64,000 nucleotides of DNA from Vibrio tapetis subsp. quintayensis (GCF_030409945.1 NZ_JAUFQV010000028.1:419225-483224); one strand, 5' to 3'; counted from the first letter of the stretch, positions 20,630 to 30,003 are shown. The notes: a model not told the origin generated them from the letters alone. Numbers and translations are program-made.

Positions 20630-20776
20630 TACTTCCTGCCGCTAATGTTGATTCGGCCCTTTTAATACGGGCGTTCGATCTACTAGGCGGTAAAAGTGAA
20701 TCCACTTTTTGTGTAATACATCTGTGACTATTTGCCCGACATTCTCAATGCGGGCTTTTTTTTATTTTTGTTACAA
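20630..20776 (+). ncRNA. Candidate small regulatory RNA ending in a strong rho-independent terminator
   Basis: The 536-bp gap 20504-21039 has no protein gene before 21040. Within it, 20660-20680 can form a GCCC/GGGC hairpin, 20693-20712 an AAAAGTG/CACTTTT hairpin with an AATC loop, and 20733-20754 a near-perfect terminator stem (GCCCGaCATT with AATGcGGGC) followed by a run of eight T. No gene is being terminated here: the nearest upstream stop codon is 230 bp away. Three stems and a U-tail are typical of an Hfq-dependent small RNA. The 5' end is a guess (a TAATGT-like -10 near 20625). I do not recognise it as GcvB, Spot 42, RyhB or Qrr. Confidence 0.5.
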
Positions 20777-21003
20777 TGAAACTAAATCCTTTCTAACTTG
20801 GTCTACTCTTATAATCGACGCAAATACATGCGCATGAGTCACTGATTATTTTTTAATCTTTCGTCCGTGTTAAATGAGGAACCAGTCACATAAAGTAGGG
20901 ATTTGTATTGGGTAAATGATAATCCCAGCACAATTCGCCAACTGAAATCAAAAATACTGCATTTTACCCCAGTCCAGTCACAATATTGTCACGGTAGATT
21001 TCT

Positions 21004-21009
21004 TATAAT
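21004..21009 (+). promoter_or_regulatory. Candidate -10 box for the 68-residue gene
   Basis: TATAAT lies 31 bp before the start codon at 21040; the -35 partner is poor. A small CAATATTG palindrome sits about 20 bp upstream. Confidence 0.4.
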
Positions 21010-21039
21010 TTGTCGCGCTAGAAGAATAAGGATAAAGGT

Positions 21040-21246
21040 ATGAGACTGTTTAAGCGCTACACGCCTGGCATGATAGCTAAACACATAAGTCGGCTTTTTA
21101 AAGGTAGAATTTATATCTACGGAATAGGGAAATTCGAGTTCGATAACGGTAAACTGATTTTGCCTGCAAAGGCAGAGAAACGTCACTTTCAGACCGTGAA
21201 CGAAGTAAACCAAGAGATATCTCGATTGAAATGTGCTTATGCATAA
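21040..21246 (+). CDS. Small basic protein of unknown function (68 residues)
   Basis: I do not recognise this gene. A good ribosome-binding site (AAGGATAAAGGT) precedes ATG, a TATAAT box lies about 30 bp upstream and a terminator about 55 bp downstream, so it looks like a real single-gene unit. The N-terminal third is strongly basic (MRLFKRYTPGMIAKHISRLF), and the middle could form a short beta-hairpin (RIYIYGIGKFEFDNGKLILP), ending in an amphipathic helix (VNEVNQEISRLK). No membrane segment, signal peptide or cysteine cluster (a single Cys near the end). Confidence 0.75.
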   Translation: MRLFKRYTPGMIAKHISRLFKGRIYIYGIGKFEFDNGKLILPAKAEKRHFQTVNEVNQEISRLKCAYA

Positions 21247-21298
21247 AAATTGAGTATTTACACTAAATTAAGGCTTTGCTAATAATATAAGAATTTAT

Positions 21299-21331
21299 AC
21301 AGGGTTGATGCTTGCATCAGCCCTGTTTTAT
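21299..21331 (+). terminator. Terminator after the 68-residue gene
   Basis: AGGGTTGATG pairs with CATCAGCCCT (one G-T pair) around CTTG, followed by TTTTATTT. It may also close the convergent ubiI transcript. Confidence 0.75.
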
Positions 21332-21344
21332 TTCAACCTACTGG

Positions 21345-22550
21345 CTACCTAGCAATATCCGGTAACTGCCCTTTCAGGCCAAGCGCTCTCTCCATTATGA
21401 GGTTTTTTGCGCCCGGTAACTTGTCAGCAACCGACATCCCCACACCACGAAGCAATTTCTTAGCCGGATTATCCCCAGCAAACAAATCCCTGAAGCCTTG
21501 CATTGACGTTATCATTTTTGCAGCTTCCGCCTTACGCCAACGTTCGAATGGCCTTAGGTTTCGTTTCAAGCCGATATCTTGGCCTTCTTGCCATAGCCTT
21601 GTGACTTCTTGTGCCAAGCTTGCTGCATCCAACAAGCCAAGATTCACACCTTGCCCTGCTAATGGATGTATCGTGTGCGCAGCATCACCTATAAGTGCGA
21701 CACGATCCTTAGCAAAGTCTCGTGCATAACGCATTTTTAATGGGAAAGCTTGACGCTCTCCTTTTACTTCACACAACCCCAATCGAAGATCGAACACGGC
21801 AGAAAGAGCTTTATTGAACTCTTTGTCCGACATGGCCATGAGCGCATCTGCTTGCTTTGGCTCTGTTGACCAAACAATAGAACTCATATTAGCGTCTTGC
21901 ATCGGTAAAAATGCCAACGGCCCTTGCGGGGTGAAGATTTGTCTTGCGGTATAATGATGCGGCAGCTCAGTTTTAATGTTGGCAACCAGCGCATGGTGAC
22001 CATAGTCCCAATGGGTTAATGGTATGTCTTGTTGCTGACGTAACCATGAGTGTGCACCATCCGCTCCCACCACTAACTTAGCCGTGAGGGCTTGGCCAGA
22101 ATCTAGTGTTATCCACGCTTCGCTCTCACCGACAACAACAGACTGACACTTCTGAGGAGCAAATAACGTCACGTTATCCAGTTGTTTGATTCGATCCAGT
22201 AAGGAAAGCTGAATGACACGGTTTTCAACAATGTGCCCCAAATTAGGCTGCGATAAGTGGTTGGCATGAAAATCGATAGAGGCAAAGCTGTCTTTATCCC
22301 ACACTTCCATCGCGACATATGGGCTAGCGCGGCGCTGCTCTATTCCTGACCAAGCACCAACACTTCTCAACACCTGCTCACTTGAGCGGCTCAATGCCGA
22401 CACTCGAATATCCGGCAATTCATTCAATTCACTACTTGGCAGTTTGCCCTCGACAATCGCAACTCGCAGTTCCGTTTTTGCCAGTGCAGCCGCCAGTGTC
22501 AAACCCACCATGCCACCACCGACGATCGCAATATCAAAACTCTGCATCAT
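21345..22550 (-). CDS. ubiI: 2-polyprenylphenol 6-hydroxylase family monooxygenase UbiI (VisC)
   Basis: A 401-residue FAD monooxygenase that introduces the C5 hydroxyl in aerobic ubiquinone synthesis. Motifs: GGGMVG at 11-16 (Rossmann), a DG-type segment VVGADGAHSWLR near 158, and the FAD/ribityl motif GDAAHTIHPLAGQGVNLGL near 285-303. It is one base apart from ubiH, in the order ygfB-ubiH-ubiI. Separating UbiI from UbiH/UbiF relatives relies partly on gene order. Confidence 0.9.
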   Translation of the reverse strand: MMQSFDIAIVGGGMVGLTLAAALAKTELRVAIVEGKLPSSELNELPDIRVSALSRSSEQVLRSVGAWSGIEQRRASPYVAMEVWDKDSFASIDFHANHLSQPNLGHIVENRVIQLSLLDRIKQLDNVTLFAPQKCQSVVVGESEAWITLDSGQALTAKLVVGADGAHSWLRQQQDIPLTHWDYGHHALVANIKTELPHHYTARQIFTPQGPLAFLPMQDANMSSIVWSTEPKQADALMAMSDKEFNKALSAVFDLRLGLCEVKGERQAFPLKMRYARDFAKDRVALIGDAAHTIHPLAGQGVNLGLLDAASLAQEVTRLWQEGQDIGLKRNLRPFERWRKAEAAKMITSMQGFRDLFAGDNPAKKLLRGVGMSVADKLPGAKNLIMERALGLKGQLPDIAR

Positions 22551-22551
22551 A

Positions 22552-23730
22552 TTATCTCTCTACTAACCCCATGGTTCTGCGTAATAGCGGTGTTCTAACA
22601 AGTGAAACGTTATCCATCAACATAAGGCCTAAGTTACGTCCAATACGCATGGCTGGATAATCATTGGAAAACAAGTGAACCAGCCCGGCCGTTAATGAAA
22701 TAGTCTGCTCTCTGTCTGAATTACGACGTTGTGCATAACGGCTGAGAAGTCGATATTCACCAATATCTTGACCTGCTTTAGCAATTTCTTGCGCCAACGT
22801 TGCGACATCACGGATTCCGAGGTTAAACCCTTGACCTGCAATTGGATGAAGCGTTTGTGCCGCATTACCAATCACCGCAACTCGATGAGAAATAAACTGA
22901 TCTCGGGTACGAAGTAGCAATGGATAGCTCGTCCGAGAACCTGCTAAAGTAAATTTGCCAAGCCTCCAGCCAAACGCGCTCTGAAGCTCAACTAAAAACT
23001 GGCTGTCAGATAAAGACAGCACTTTGTTAGCTTCGTCAGAAGACAAACACCAAACCAACGATAATCGCCCTTCAGACATCGGCAGCAGAGCCAACGGACC
23101 TGACTCAGTAAACCGTTCGAAGGCACGCCCTTCATGCGCTTGTTCAGCCGTAATATTCGCAATAACGGCAACCTGCCCAAAATCTTGTTCCGTTTGCTTT
23201 AAGCCAATTTCATCACAACAAACAGACTGTGTACCATCCGCTGCCACCAACAGTGGAGCTTGGATAGTTTCGCCGCTCGATAACAACAAGGAAACCGACA
23301 TTGCATCACGCTCAATCGACGTCACTGAAGCTGGGCATAAAAAGTCGATATTAGCCGCTTGTTGCAATTTTTCGTGATAAATTCGGCCAGTATCAGCCAA
23401 TTCAACCACGTAACCCAATGCTTCGATTCCCATTTCATTGGCGTCCATATCGGTCATTCCAGCATGACCGCGATCGGAAACGTGAATATGGTTTATCGCC
23501 ACCGCATAAGGCTTAATAGCCGACCACAACTGCATGTTTTTAAGTAACTCTACCGTGCCATATGAAAGCGCTATCGACCGAGAATCATAGCCAGGGTGCT
23601 CATCATGTTGAGCTAAAAATGGCTCAACCACCGCGATTGAAAGTGTCTCTTGGCAATACGCGTTAAGAGCCAGTGCCAGCGTCGCTCCAGCCATTGCGCC
23701 ACCAGCGATAACGATGTCGTAACGTTTCAT
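22552..23730 (-). CDS. ubiH: 2-octaprenyl-6-methoxyphenol hydroxylase UbiH
   Basis: A 392-residue FAD monooxygenase acting at the C1 hydroxylation step of ubiquinone synthesis. Motifs: IAGGAMAGATLAL at 8-20, VAADGTQS near 165, and GNAAQTLHPIAGQGFNLGI near 283. It is paralogous to ubiI, which follows with a 1-bp gap; both end with the same C-terminal TMGL(VER)/ALGLKG-like tail typical of the pair. It is preceded directly by ygfB with a 9-bp gap. Confidence 0.92.
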   Translation of the reverse strand: MKRYDIVIAGGAMAGATLALALNAYCQETLSIAVVEPFLAQHDEHPGYDSRSIALSYGTVELLKNMQLWSAIKPYAVAINHIHVSDRGHAGMTDMDANEMGIEALGYVVELADTGRIYHEKLQQAANIDFLCPASVTSIERDAMSVSLLLSSGETIQAPLLVAADGTQSVCCDEIGLKQTEQDFGQVAVIANITAEQAHEGRAFERFTESGPLALLPMSEGRLSLVWCLSSDEANKVLSLSDSQFLVELQSAFGWRLGKFTLAGSRTSYPLLLRTRDQFISHRVAVIGNAAQTLHPIAGQGFNLGIRDVATLAQEIAKAGQDIGEYRLLSRYAQRRNSDREQTISLTAGLVHLFSNDYPAMRIGRNLGLMLMDNVSLVRTPLLRRTMGLVER

Positions 23731-23739
23731 ATTATTCCA

Positions 23740-24309
23740 TTAATGAAGAGTCGGTTTAGTTTCGATGGTCTGCTTGCTACCAAGAGCGAGATGAATCGTC
23801 ATCACGCACGCTTTTACGTGTTCGATCACTTGCTCAAGTAAGACAGCTTGCTCGGCCATATCGTCGTCTTCATCAATGCCAAGCTTGGCGATCTCTTCTA
23901 AATCACGCAGTGCCTCTTTAACATCTTCTTCTGTTTTATTTAACTGAGCATCGATTAAACCTAGTCCTGAGATAAAGTGGTTAACCCAGTCTGACAGACT
24001 ATCGGCCAATGTCACCAAGTCAGCTCCCTCTTCAGCCACAAGTAACGTCAATTCAAAATCACTACTCAATAGCTCTGCGCTGGTTGACTTAACCATATTT
24101 TCAGCCATTGCCAGTGACGTCATTGGCCAACCCATGCCGTCGTTGGTGTAATCGTATAACAGTGTTTGCCATGTGCTTGCACTTATCTCAAGCCCACCAC
24201 TGACCATCCCAGTTAACAAGCCATGCAATTCCGCTGGCGTCACTGCAATTTGTGCTGACTTTAGTTCATTTTCAAGTGCCTGATAGGTCGGCAAAGATAT
24301 TTTACTCAT
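23740..24309 (-). CDS. ygfB: UPF0149 family protein YgfB
   Basis: A 189-residue acidic helical protein of the YgfB/YecA-like UPF0149 family, with no established enzymatic role; it is conserved next to the ubiquinone hydroxylase genes. The LHGLLTGMVSGG motif near 33-44 and the GWPMT and DWVNHFISGLGL segments are typical. I chose the ATG at 24309 (MSKISLPTYQ) over a GTG 15 nt upstream because it matches the family N terminus; neither has a clear Shine-Dalgarno. Divergent from zapA. Confidence 0.9.
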   Translation of the reverse strand: MSKISLPTYQALENELKSAQIAVTPAELHGLLTGMVSGGLEISASTWQTLLYDYTNDGMGWPMTSLAMAENMVKSTSAELLSSDFELTLLVAEEGADLVTLADSLSDWVNHFISGLGLIDAQLNKTEEDVKEALRDLEEIAKLGIDEDDDMAEQAVLLEQVIEHVKACVMTIHLALGSKQTIETKPTLH

Positions 24310-24556
24310 ATGCAAAAGATTCACTGATAGATAATAATTACAGCAATGCTATCATTTCAGCCTGCCAGCGAAAATGCTCTAGGTGAGTATTCTGCGCAGC
24401 AATGCGTCAATTTGCTGCTTTCGTAGCTAGTTAGTCACTCAATTGAGCAAAGCGTGAGTGAAAAGCTTGAATCTTAGAGAGGCATTACCTATAGTTTCCC
24501 TCTCGGCGGCATACACGTAGTCAGGCTGTCTTCGTAACATGAAAGAGTTTATTTGA

Positions 24557-24862
24557 ATGAGTAATCAAGCTGTTGAAGTTGAAATTTTAGGTAAGTTAAC
24601 CCGTGTAAACTGTCCTCCCGGTGAAGAAGAGTCACTGATCAAGGCAGCACAAGACCTAGATACTCGTTTGAAAGACATGACTGAGCGAACAAAAGTCAAC
24701 AACGTTGAAAAACTGCTGACGATTGCCGCACTTAATATTTGCTATGAATTGCAAGTATCAAAAGAAAAAGCCGATGGAAAGTCGAGCCAAATTACCGAGC
24801 GCATGGAATCGCTTGCAGCGTCACTTGATGGGGCGTTAAAACAGCTAGGACAGCAAAAATAA
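24557..24862 (+). CDS. zapA: Cell division protein ZapA
   Basis: A 101-residue FtsZ-ring-stabilising protein. The N-terminal beta region (VEVEILGKLTRVNCPPGEEESL) is followed by the long C-terminal coiled coil, the standard ZapA layout. It is directly upstream of 6S RNA and fau, the conserved zapA-ssrS-fau order. Confidence 0.95.
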   Translation: MSNQAVEVEILGKLTRVNCPPGEEESLIKAAQDLDTRLKDMTERTKVNNVEKLLTIAALNICYELQVSKEKADGKSSQITERMESLAASLDGALKQLGQQK

Positions 24863-24865
24863 TTT

Positions 24866-25043
24866 TACCCTGGGGTGTTTGTCAGAGGACTAAGTCCCCG
24901 AGCCGATAAGCAATCCTTAAGGGTTAGTATTTAGTTGCTATTGAGCATGCTCGGCTTGTACCGAGAAGCCTACGGTAATCATTGCTGACCCGCCTTGAAC
25001 GAACTGGTTCAAGGGTCATTGTTCTCAACGGCACTCTGGGGTA
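24866..25043 (+). ncRNA. ssrS: 6S RNA
   Basis: The sequence between zapA and fau contains the 6S RNA hallmarks: AGTCCCCGAGCCGAT near 24894, GAGCATGCTCGG near 24943, CCGAGAAGCC near 24961, and the paired CCTTGAAC...GGTTCAAGG hairpin near 24992-25016, with complementary ends ACCC(T)GGGGTG and CACTCTGGGGT closing the long rod. 6S RNA mimics an open promoter and sequesters sigma-70 RNA polymerase in stationary phase. The ends are estimated from this pairing. The RNA ends a few bases before the fau start codon, so fau is probably cotranscribed. Confidence 0.92.
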
Positions 25044-25047
25044 CCTC

Positions 25048-25698
25048 ATGCAACAAACACCGCTTAATTCATCGACAACGCAATCACAGCCAGAACAACA
25101 CCAACTCGCTTATCGAAAGCAACTGCGTCAATCCATTAGAACCAAGCGTCAAGCCCTTACTTCGGTACAACAGCAGCAAGCTTCACAGCAGCTTCTCAAA
25201 CAAGTATCCCAACTTCCGGCACTGATAACAGCTAAAAACGTCGCTATCTATTTGGCCGCCGATGGTGAAATAGATCCAATGCCGAGCATTCAATGGCTTT
25301 GGCAACATGGATACCAAGTCTGCTTGCCGGTGATCCACCCTTTTTCAAAAGGCCAGTTGTTATTTCTGAAATATCAGCCGGATACCGCAATGGTGCTCAA
25401 TCGCTATCAAATCCAGGAGCCTAAGCTTGCCGCATGCGATATTGTGCCCGTCAACGACATCGACATCATATTCACGCCGTTAGTCGCCTTTGATGCCCAT
25501 GGTCAACGAATGGGAATGGGCGGCGGATATTATGACCGAACTCTTGCCCCTTGGCTTGATCATAACCCAAATGCCATCGCTATAGGCCTTGCCCATGACT
25601 GCCAACAAGTGACTAAGTTAACTTGCGAAACCTGGGACGTACCACTTCCCATTATTTTGACACCAAGCCACACTTGGCAATGGGAATCTAAAGAGTAA
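25048..25698 (+). CDS. fau: 5-formyltetrahydrofolate cyclo-ligase
   Basis: A 216-residue enzyme that converts 5-formyl-THF to 5,10-methenyl-THF using ATP. The motif GMGGGYYDRTL is at about 155-165, and the N-terminal RKQLRQSIRTKR and VAIYLAADGEIDP blocks are typical. I start it at the ATG at 25048; a longer frame would begin inside the 6S RNA and encode a non-conserved leader. In E. coli the gene (ygfA) follows ssrS in the same way and is linked to persister formation. Confidence 0.93.
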   Translation: MQQTPLNSSTTQSQPEQHQLAYRKQLRQSIRTKRQALTSVQQQQASQQLLKQVSQLPALITAKNVAIYLAADGEIDPMPSIQWLWQHGYQVCLPVIHPFSKGQLLFLKYQPDTAMVLNRYQIQEPKLAACDIVPVNDIDIIFTPLVAFDAHGQRMGMGGGYYDRTLAPWLDHNPNAIAIGLAHDCQQVTKLTCETWDVPLPIILTPSHTWQWESKE

Positions 25699-25755
25699 CA
25701 GGCTATAATCGCGCCGTTTTTAGCAAACGTTACCATTTATATTCAGGAGATAGGC

Positions 25756-26412
25756 ATGACTCAAGATGAAATGAAAAAAGCAGCTGGTTGGGCGGCGCTT
25801 AAATACGTAGAAGAAGGCAGCATTGTTGGTGTAGGTACTGGCTCTACGGTAAATCACTTCATTGATGCCCTTGGTTCAATCAAAGACGACATTAAAGGCG
25901 CGGTATCAAGCTCTATTGCTTCTACCGAAAAGCTAAAAGAGCTTGGCATCGAAGTGTTCGATTGTAACGAAGTTGCTAATCTGGATGTTTATGTAGATGG
26001 TGCAGACGAAATTAACGCAACTCGCGATATGATCAAAGGCGGCGGCGCTGCATTGACTCGTGAAAAAATAGTGGCGGCAATTGCAGACAAATTCATTTGT
26101 ATCGTAGACGGCACAAAAGCGGTCGACGTATTAGGTGAATTCCCACTTCCTGTTGAAGTGATCCCAATGGCACGTTCTTACGTTGGCCGTGAGCTAGTAA
26201 AACTAGGCGGTGATCCCGCTTACCGTGAAGGTGTATTGACGGATAATGGCAACATCATTCTAGACGTACATAACCTTAAAATTACCGATGCTAAAGCGCT
26301 AGAAGACAAAATCAACGCCATTGCTGGAGTGGTAACGGTTGGTCTATTTGCTCACCGTGGTGCTGACGTAGTGATTACCGGCACCCCTGAAGGCGCTCAT
26401 ATCGCTGAATAA
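25756..26412 (+). CDS. rpiA: Ribose-5-phosphate isomerase A
   Basis: A 218-residue enzyme that interconverts ribose 5-phosphate and ribulose 5-phosphate. GTGSTV at 27-32 binds phosphate, DGADE at 81-85 holds the catalytic acid residues, and [11 protein letters not shown] follows near 95. A strong ribosome-binding site (CAGGAGATAGGC) precedes ATG. It has its own terminator before serA. Confidence 0.98.
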   Translation: MTQDEMKKAAGWAALKYVEEGSIVGVGTGSTVNHFIDALGSIKDDIKGAVSSSIASTEKLKELGIEVFDCNEVANLDVYVDGADEINATRDMIKGGGAALTREKIVAAIADKFICIVDGTKAVDVLGEFPLPVEVIPMARSYVGRELVKLGGDPAYREGVLTDNGNIILDVHNLKITDAKALEDKINAIAGVVTVGLFAHRGADVVITGTPEGAHIAE

Positions 26413-26448
26413 TTATAAAATAACCGATTATTTCTGTTATTAGATTAC

Positions 26449-26478
26449 AAACGGTACCTTAAGGTGCCGTTTTTTTTG
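26449..26478 (+). terminator. Terminator after rpiA
   Basis: AACGGTACC pairs with GGTGCCGTT (one G-T pair) around TTAA, followed by eight T. Confidence 0.88.
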
Positions 26479-26651
26479 CTTCTAACCTAAGTTTTTTTGC
26501 TTCAAACATAAATAGTATGCCTTATTCCGTAATTTTCTTACCCAACATAATAAAATTTTGATACTTTATTGAACAGAATACACACAAGGAATTTTTATCA
26601 TCAAAGTGTGTGAGCAATTTATACCCTCTAAAAAGTTAAGGACGCTAATAC

Positions 26652-27881
26652 ATGGCCAAAGTATCACTGGAAAAAGACAAAATTAAAATTCTTCTTTTAG
26701 AGGGCTTACACCCATCTTCTGTTGAAGTATTTCAAGCTGCCGGTTACACCAACATTGAGTATCACAAAGGCGCATTAGACCAAGACGAACTGTTAGAAGC
26801 CGTGAAAGATGCACACTTTATTGGTATTCGCTCGCGCACAAACCTCACTCAAGAAGTTTTTGACGCCGCAGAAAAGCTGGTTAGTGTCGGTTGCTTCTGT
26901 ATTGGTACCAATCAGGTTAATTTAACGGCGGCTGCCAAACGTGGTATTCCTGTCTTCAATGCCCCATTCTCAAACACTCGTAGTGTTGCTGAGTTGGTTC
27001 TAGGCCAGATATTACTTCTGCTACGTGGCATTCCAGAGAAGAACGCATTAGCACACCGTGGTATTTGGAAGAAAAGTGCCGACAACTCTTATGAAGCGCG
27101 CGGTAAACGTTTAGGTATTATTGGTTATGGCCACATTGGAACCCAGCTCGGCATTATTGCTGAAAACCTAGGCATGCGCGTTTACTTTTACGATATTGAG
27201 AACAAGCTCTCTTTGGGTAATGCAACGCAGGTTCACACCATGAGTGAATTGCTAAATAAGTGTGATGTGATCACCTTACACGTTCCAGAAACGGCAGAAA
27301 CCAAAGACATGATGGGTGAAGCTGAATTTGCCCGCATGAAACCTGGCTCAATCTTCATTAACGCCGCTCGCGGCACAGTCGTTGATATTCCAGCACTGTG
27401 TTCAGTATTAGAGTCACGCCACCTTGCAGGCGCTGCTGTGGATGTATTCCCCGTGGAACCAGGCACGAATAAGGAAGCATTCGAATCTCCTCTCATGAAA
27501 TTCGACAACGTTATCCTGACTCCGCACGTAGGCGGTTCAACACAAGAAGCTCAAGAAAACATCGGAGTAGAAGTGGCTGGTAAACTCGCGAAATACTCAG
27601 ACAACGGTTCAACACTATCAAGTGTTAACTTCCCTGAGGTATCACTGCCGACCCACCGAGGGACGTCACGTTTACTTCACATTCACCAAAACCGCCCGGG
27701 TATTCTTACTCAAATCAACACCATCTTTGCAGAGGCTGGCATTAACATCGCAGGTCAGTATCTACAAACCAGTGCAGAAATGGGCTATGTTGTCATCGAC
27801 GTAGAAGTCGATCGCTCTGAAGAAGCCTTGGTTCAATTGAAGAAAATCGACGGCACTATTCGTGCTCGTATTCTTCATTAA
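26652..27881 (+). CDS. serA: D-3-phosphoglycerate dehydrogenase
   Basis: A 409-residue NAD-dependent enzyme that starts serine synthesis by oxidising 3-phosphoglycerate. Visible: GIRSRTNL near 60, the NAD motif GYGHIGTQLG near 158-167, RGTVVDIPAL near 238, the catalytic His in TPHVGGSTQEAQ near 293, and a C-terminal ACT domain (about 335-409) for serine feedback inhibition. Length matches the E. coli-type enzyme (410). The 239-bp upstream gap holds the rpiA terminator and AT-rich promoter sequence. Confidence 0.97.
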   Translation: MAKVSLEKDKIKILLLEGLHPSSVEVFQAAGYTNIEYHKGALDQDELLEAVKDAHFIGIRSRTNLTQEVFDAAEKLVSVGCFCIGTNQVNLTAAAKRGIPVFNAPFSNTRSVAELVLGQILLLLRGIPEKNALAHRGIWKKSADNSYEARGKRLGIIGYGHIGTQLGIIAENLGMRVYFYDIENKLSLGNATQVHTMSELLNKCDVITLHVPETAETKDMMGEAEFARMKPGSIFINAARGTVVDIPALCSVLESRHLAGAAVDVFPVEPGTNKEAFESPLMKFDNVILTPHVGGSTQEAQENIGVEVAGKLAKYSDNGSTLSSVNFPEVSLPTHRGTSRLLHIHQNRPGILTQINTIFAEAGINIAGQYLQTSAEMGYVVIDVEVDRSEEALVQLKKIDGTIRARILH

Positions 27882-27902
27882 TTGCTCCTATTAAAAAACA
27901 AC

Positions 27903-27927
27903 AAAGGGCAGCGAAAGCTGCCCTTTT
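27903..27927. terminator. Bidirectional terminator between serA and a chemoreceptor gene
   Basis: AAAGGGCAGC pairs with GCTGCCCTTT around a GAAA tetraloop, with T-tails on both strands; the two genes converge here. Confidence 0.88.
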
Positions 27928-27944
27928 CATATACTCTTCAAAAG

Positions 27945-29816
27945 TTAAAGGATGAAGGTCGCCACTTGCTGATTCAAGTCAGTAGCACGCCCCTTGAGGC
28001 CATGTGCTTGGCCTAAGCCATTTTCTGCAGCATCGGTAATTTCATCAGTCACGCTTTTAATTTCCGTCGTATTCTTCGTGATCTCATCGGTCACCTGTGT
28101 TTGTTCTTCCGCAGCGGTTGCAATCTGCCCAGCCATATCAGAGATCAACGTTATTGCTTGAGTGATCTCTTCAAGTGAACGCACCGCCGCATCAGCATCT
28201 TCAACACTATTGTTTGCCAGCCCTTGGCTACTTTCCATCAAAGCAACTGCACTTGCCGTTGTCTGTTGAAGAGTCTCTATCGTTGACTGAATTTCAAGGG
28301 TGGACTGTTGAGTTCGGTGAGAGAGGACACGAACTTCATCAGCAACAACCGCAAAGCCACGGCCCTGCTCACCAGCTCGAGCAGCTTCAATAGCCGCATT
28401 CAAAGCCAGTAAATTCGTCTGCTCTGCAATGCTCTGAATCGTCGATAAAATACCTGATATAGATTGGGCATGATGACTTAAGTCAGCAATAACTTGGGTA
28501 GCTTGCTCCACTTCTTCAGCCAAGCTATTAATCGAATTACGCGTTTTATCAACCAATAGTTTACCATCAGAGCTACTTTGCGCCGATTGCTGAGAAGCGG
28601 TTGCCGTATTTTCAGCATTATTTGCGATTTCTAACGTCGCACATGCCATCTCTGTTACTGCGGTTGCCACCATGGTGACTTCTTGTTGCTGCCTTTGCAG
28701 CTCGGCAACCGAATTTTGGTTGGTGACTAAGCTCCGTTCCGCATCGGCATCCAACTCATGCGCCAAGGTGCGAATATGGCTTATCAAGCGATGCTGGCTA
28801 CCAACAAATCGGTTGAAATTTTCCGCCAACAAACCGACTTCGTCTTTATTTACCACGTCAATTCGCTGAGTTAGGTCACCATTACCATCGGCAATACGAG
28901 CAAGTGCTTGTGAAACGTTTGATAACGGACCGAGCAATACACTGATAAGCCATGAAATCGCTATAATGCTCACAGCAAGTACAGCCAACGCGATGGTCAA
29001 CTGCCCCACCAGTAAAGAAGATAACGGAGACTCTAGTGTCTGTTTATCAAGCAATAAGACCAATTGCCAATCAGTACCAGGAACATCTGCCGCCCAAGCT
29101 AACTTCTCTCTTCGTTCAGATTCCATCATAATTGGCAGCATATCTTGCTTGCCATTCATGTTTTCAATATTGGCAGAAGTGAGATCATTATCGATCTCAT
29201 AAGCAGGCTTCATTGCTTTATTAGTATCTTTATAGGCAATAACAGTACCGTCTTTGTGCGCTAACAAAGCCACACCGTTAGCGGGCAATGTCATGTCCGT
29301 GATGTCTTTCACCAGAGAGTCGATAGATAAGTCGCCCCCGACAACACCTTGTGGTATCGACTCAGCTAATGTTACGACCATAATATTGTAAGCCACGTCA
29401 TAATAAGGCTTAGTTACGATTTGTTGGCTGCTGTTCATGGCTTCTTTATACCAAGGACGCTGACGAGGATCGTAACCTGTACGGTCGATACTTGGATCAG
29501 AGTCATGCATTTTTCCTGTATTTTCACCAAAGTAGGTAAGTTGGAAACTGCCGGAGATTTGAGCTTGTTGCAAAGAGTCTAAAGGAGAAGAAGATGTTTT
29601 TTTTGCTAAGCCTTTAATCACGTCTTGTCGAGCGGATAACCAAGTACTAATGCTATCCACTTTTTGAATACCAAGGCGATGCACTTGTTCTGTACTCTCC
29701 TCGAGTAAAAGTGTTTTTTGAATGGAGTAACTACGCCAAGAAAGTAACGCAATTACCAATGACAAGGCAATGGTGACGGATAACAATATTTTGTGTTTTA
29801 AAGATAGATTTTTCAT
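27945..29816 (-). CDS. Methyl-accepting chemotaxis protein with periplasmic dCache-like domain
   Basis: A 623-residue chemoreceptor. A membrane segment (about 8-28), a periplasmic ligand domain of about 240 residues with the dCache pattern [16 protein letters not shown] near 110-125 and the [10 protein letters not shown] segment, a second membrane segment (about 275-300), HAMP, and the signalling domain with the hairpin tip [20 protein letters not shown] near 462. The ligand cannot be inferred with confidence; dCache domains often bind amino acids or other small molecules. I start it at the ATG at 29816 (MKNLSLKHK, positive N terminus), 48 nt inside a longer frame. It stands alone, with an inverted repeat (29844-29872) upstream. 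Confidence 0.93.
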   Translation of the reverse strand: MKNLSLKHKILLSVTIALSLVIALLSWRSYSIQKTLLLEESTEQVHRLGIQKVDSISTWLSARQDVIKGLAKKTSSSPLDSLQQAQISGSFQLTYFGENTGKMHDSDPSIDRTGYDPRQRPWYKEAMNSSQQIVTKPYYDVAYNIMVVTLAESIPQGVVGGDLSIDSLVKDITDMTLPANGVALLAHKDGTVIAYKDTNKAMKPAYEIDNDLTSANIENMNGKQDMLPIMMESERREKLAWAADVPGTDWQLVLLLDKQTLESPLSSLLVGQLTIALAVLAVSIIAISWLISVLLGPLSNVSQALARIADGNGDLTQRIDVVNKDEVGLLAENFNRFVGSQHRLISHIRTLAHELDADAERSLVTNQNSVAELQRQQQEVTMVATAVTEMACATLEIANNAENTATASQQSAQSSSDGKLLVDKTRNSINSLAEEVEQATQVIADLSHHAQSISGILSTIQSIAEQTNLLALNAAIEAARAGEQGRGFAVVADEVRVLSHRTQQSTLEIQSTIETLQQTTASAVALMESSQGLANNSVEDADAAVRSLEEITQAITLISDMAGQIATAAEEQTQVTDEITKNTTEIKSVTDEITDAAENGLGQAHGLKGRATDLNQQVATFIL

Positions 29817-29843
29817 TCGTTTTCTTATTGTGAAAGTAAACCG

Positions 29844-29872
29844 ATCAAGGTCATAAACCCTCAAACCTTGAT
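29844..29872. promoter_or_regulatory. Inverted repeat upstream of the chemoreceptor gene
   Basis: ATCAAGGT and ACCTTGAT, a perfect 8-bp pair separated by 13 bp, lie 27-56 bp before the start codon. The spacing suits a dimeric regulator's operator or a leader hairpin; I do not know the cognate protein. Confidence 0.4.
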
Positions 29873-30003
29873 AAATGTCGCGTGTATTTTACGGATCTAA
29901 TTACCTTAGCTGGCAATTTTTAGTATATGCGTGTTCATCACATTCATTAGAGAATGCGAATCCCAGCAGAGATTAACACCAATCATTAACAATTAGATAA
30001 AAT

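Noticed and set aside
24982..25047. N-terminal extension of fau into 6S RNA
   Set aside because: The extra 22 residues are encoded by the 3' part of 6S RNA and do not resemble the enzyme family.
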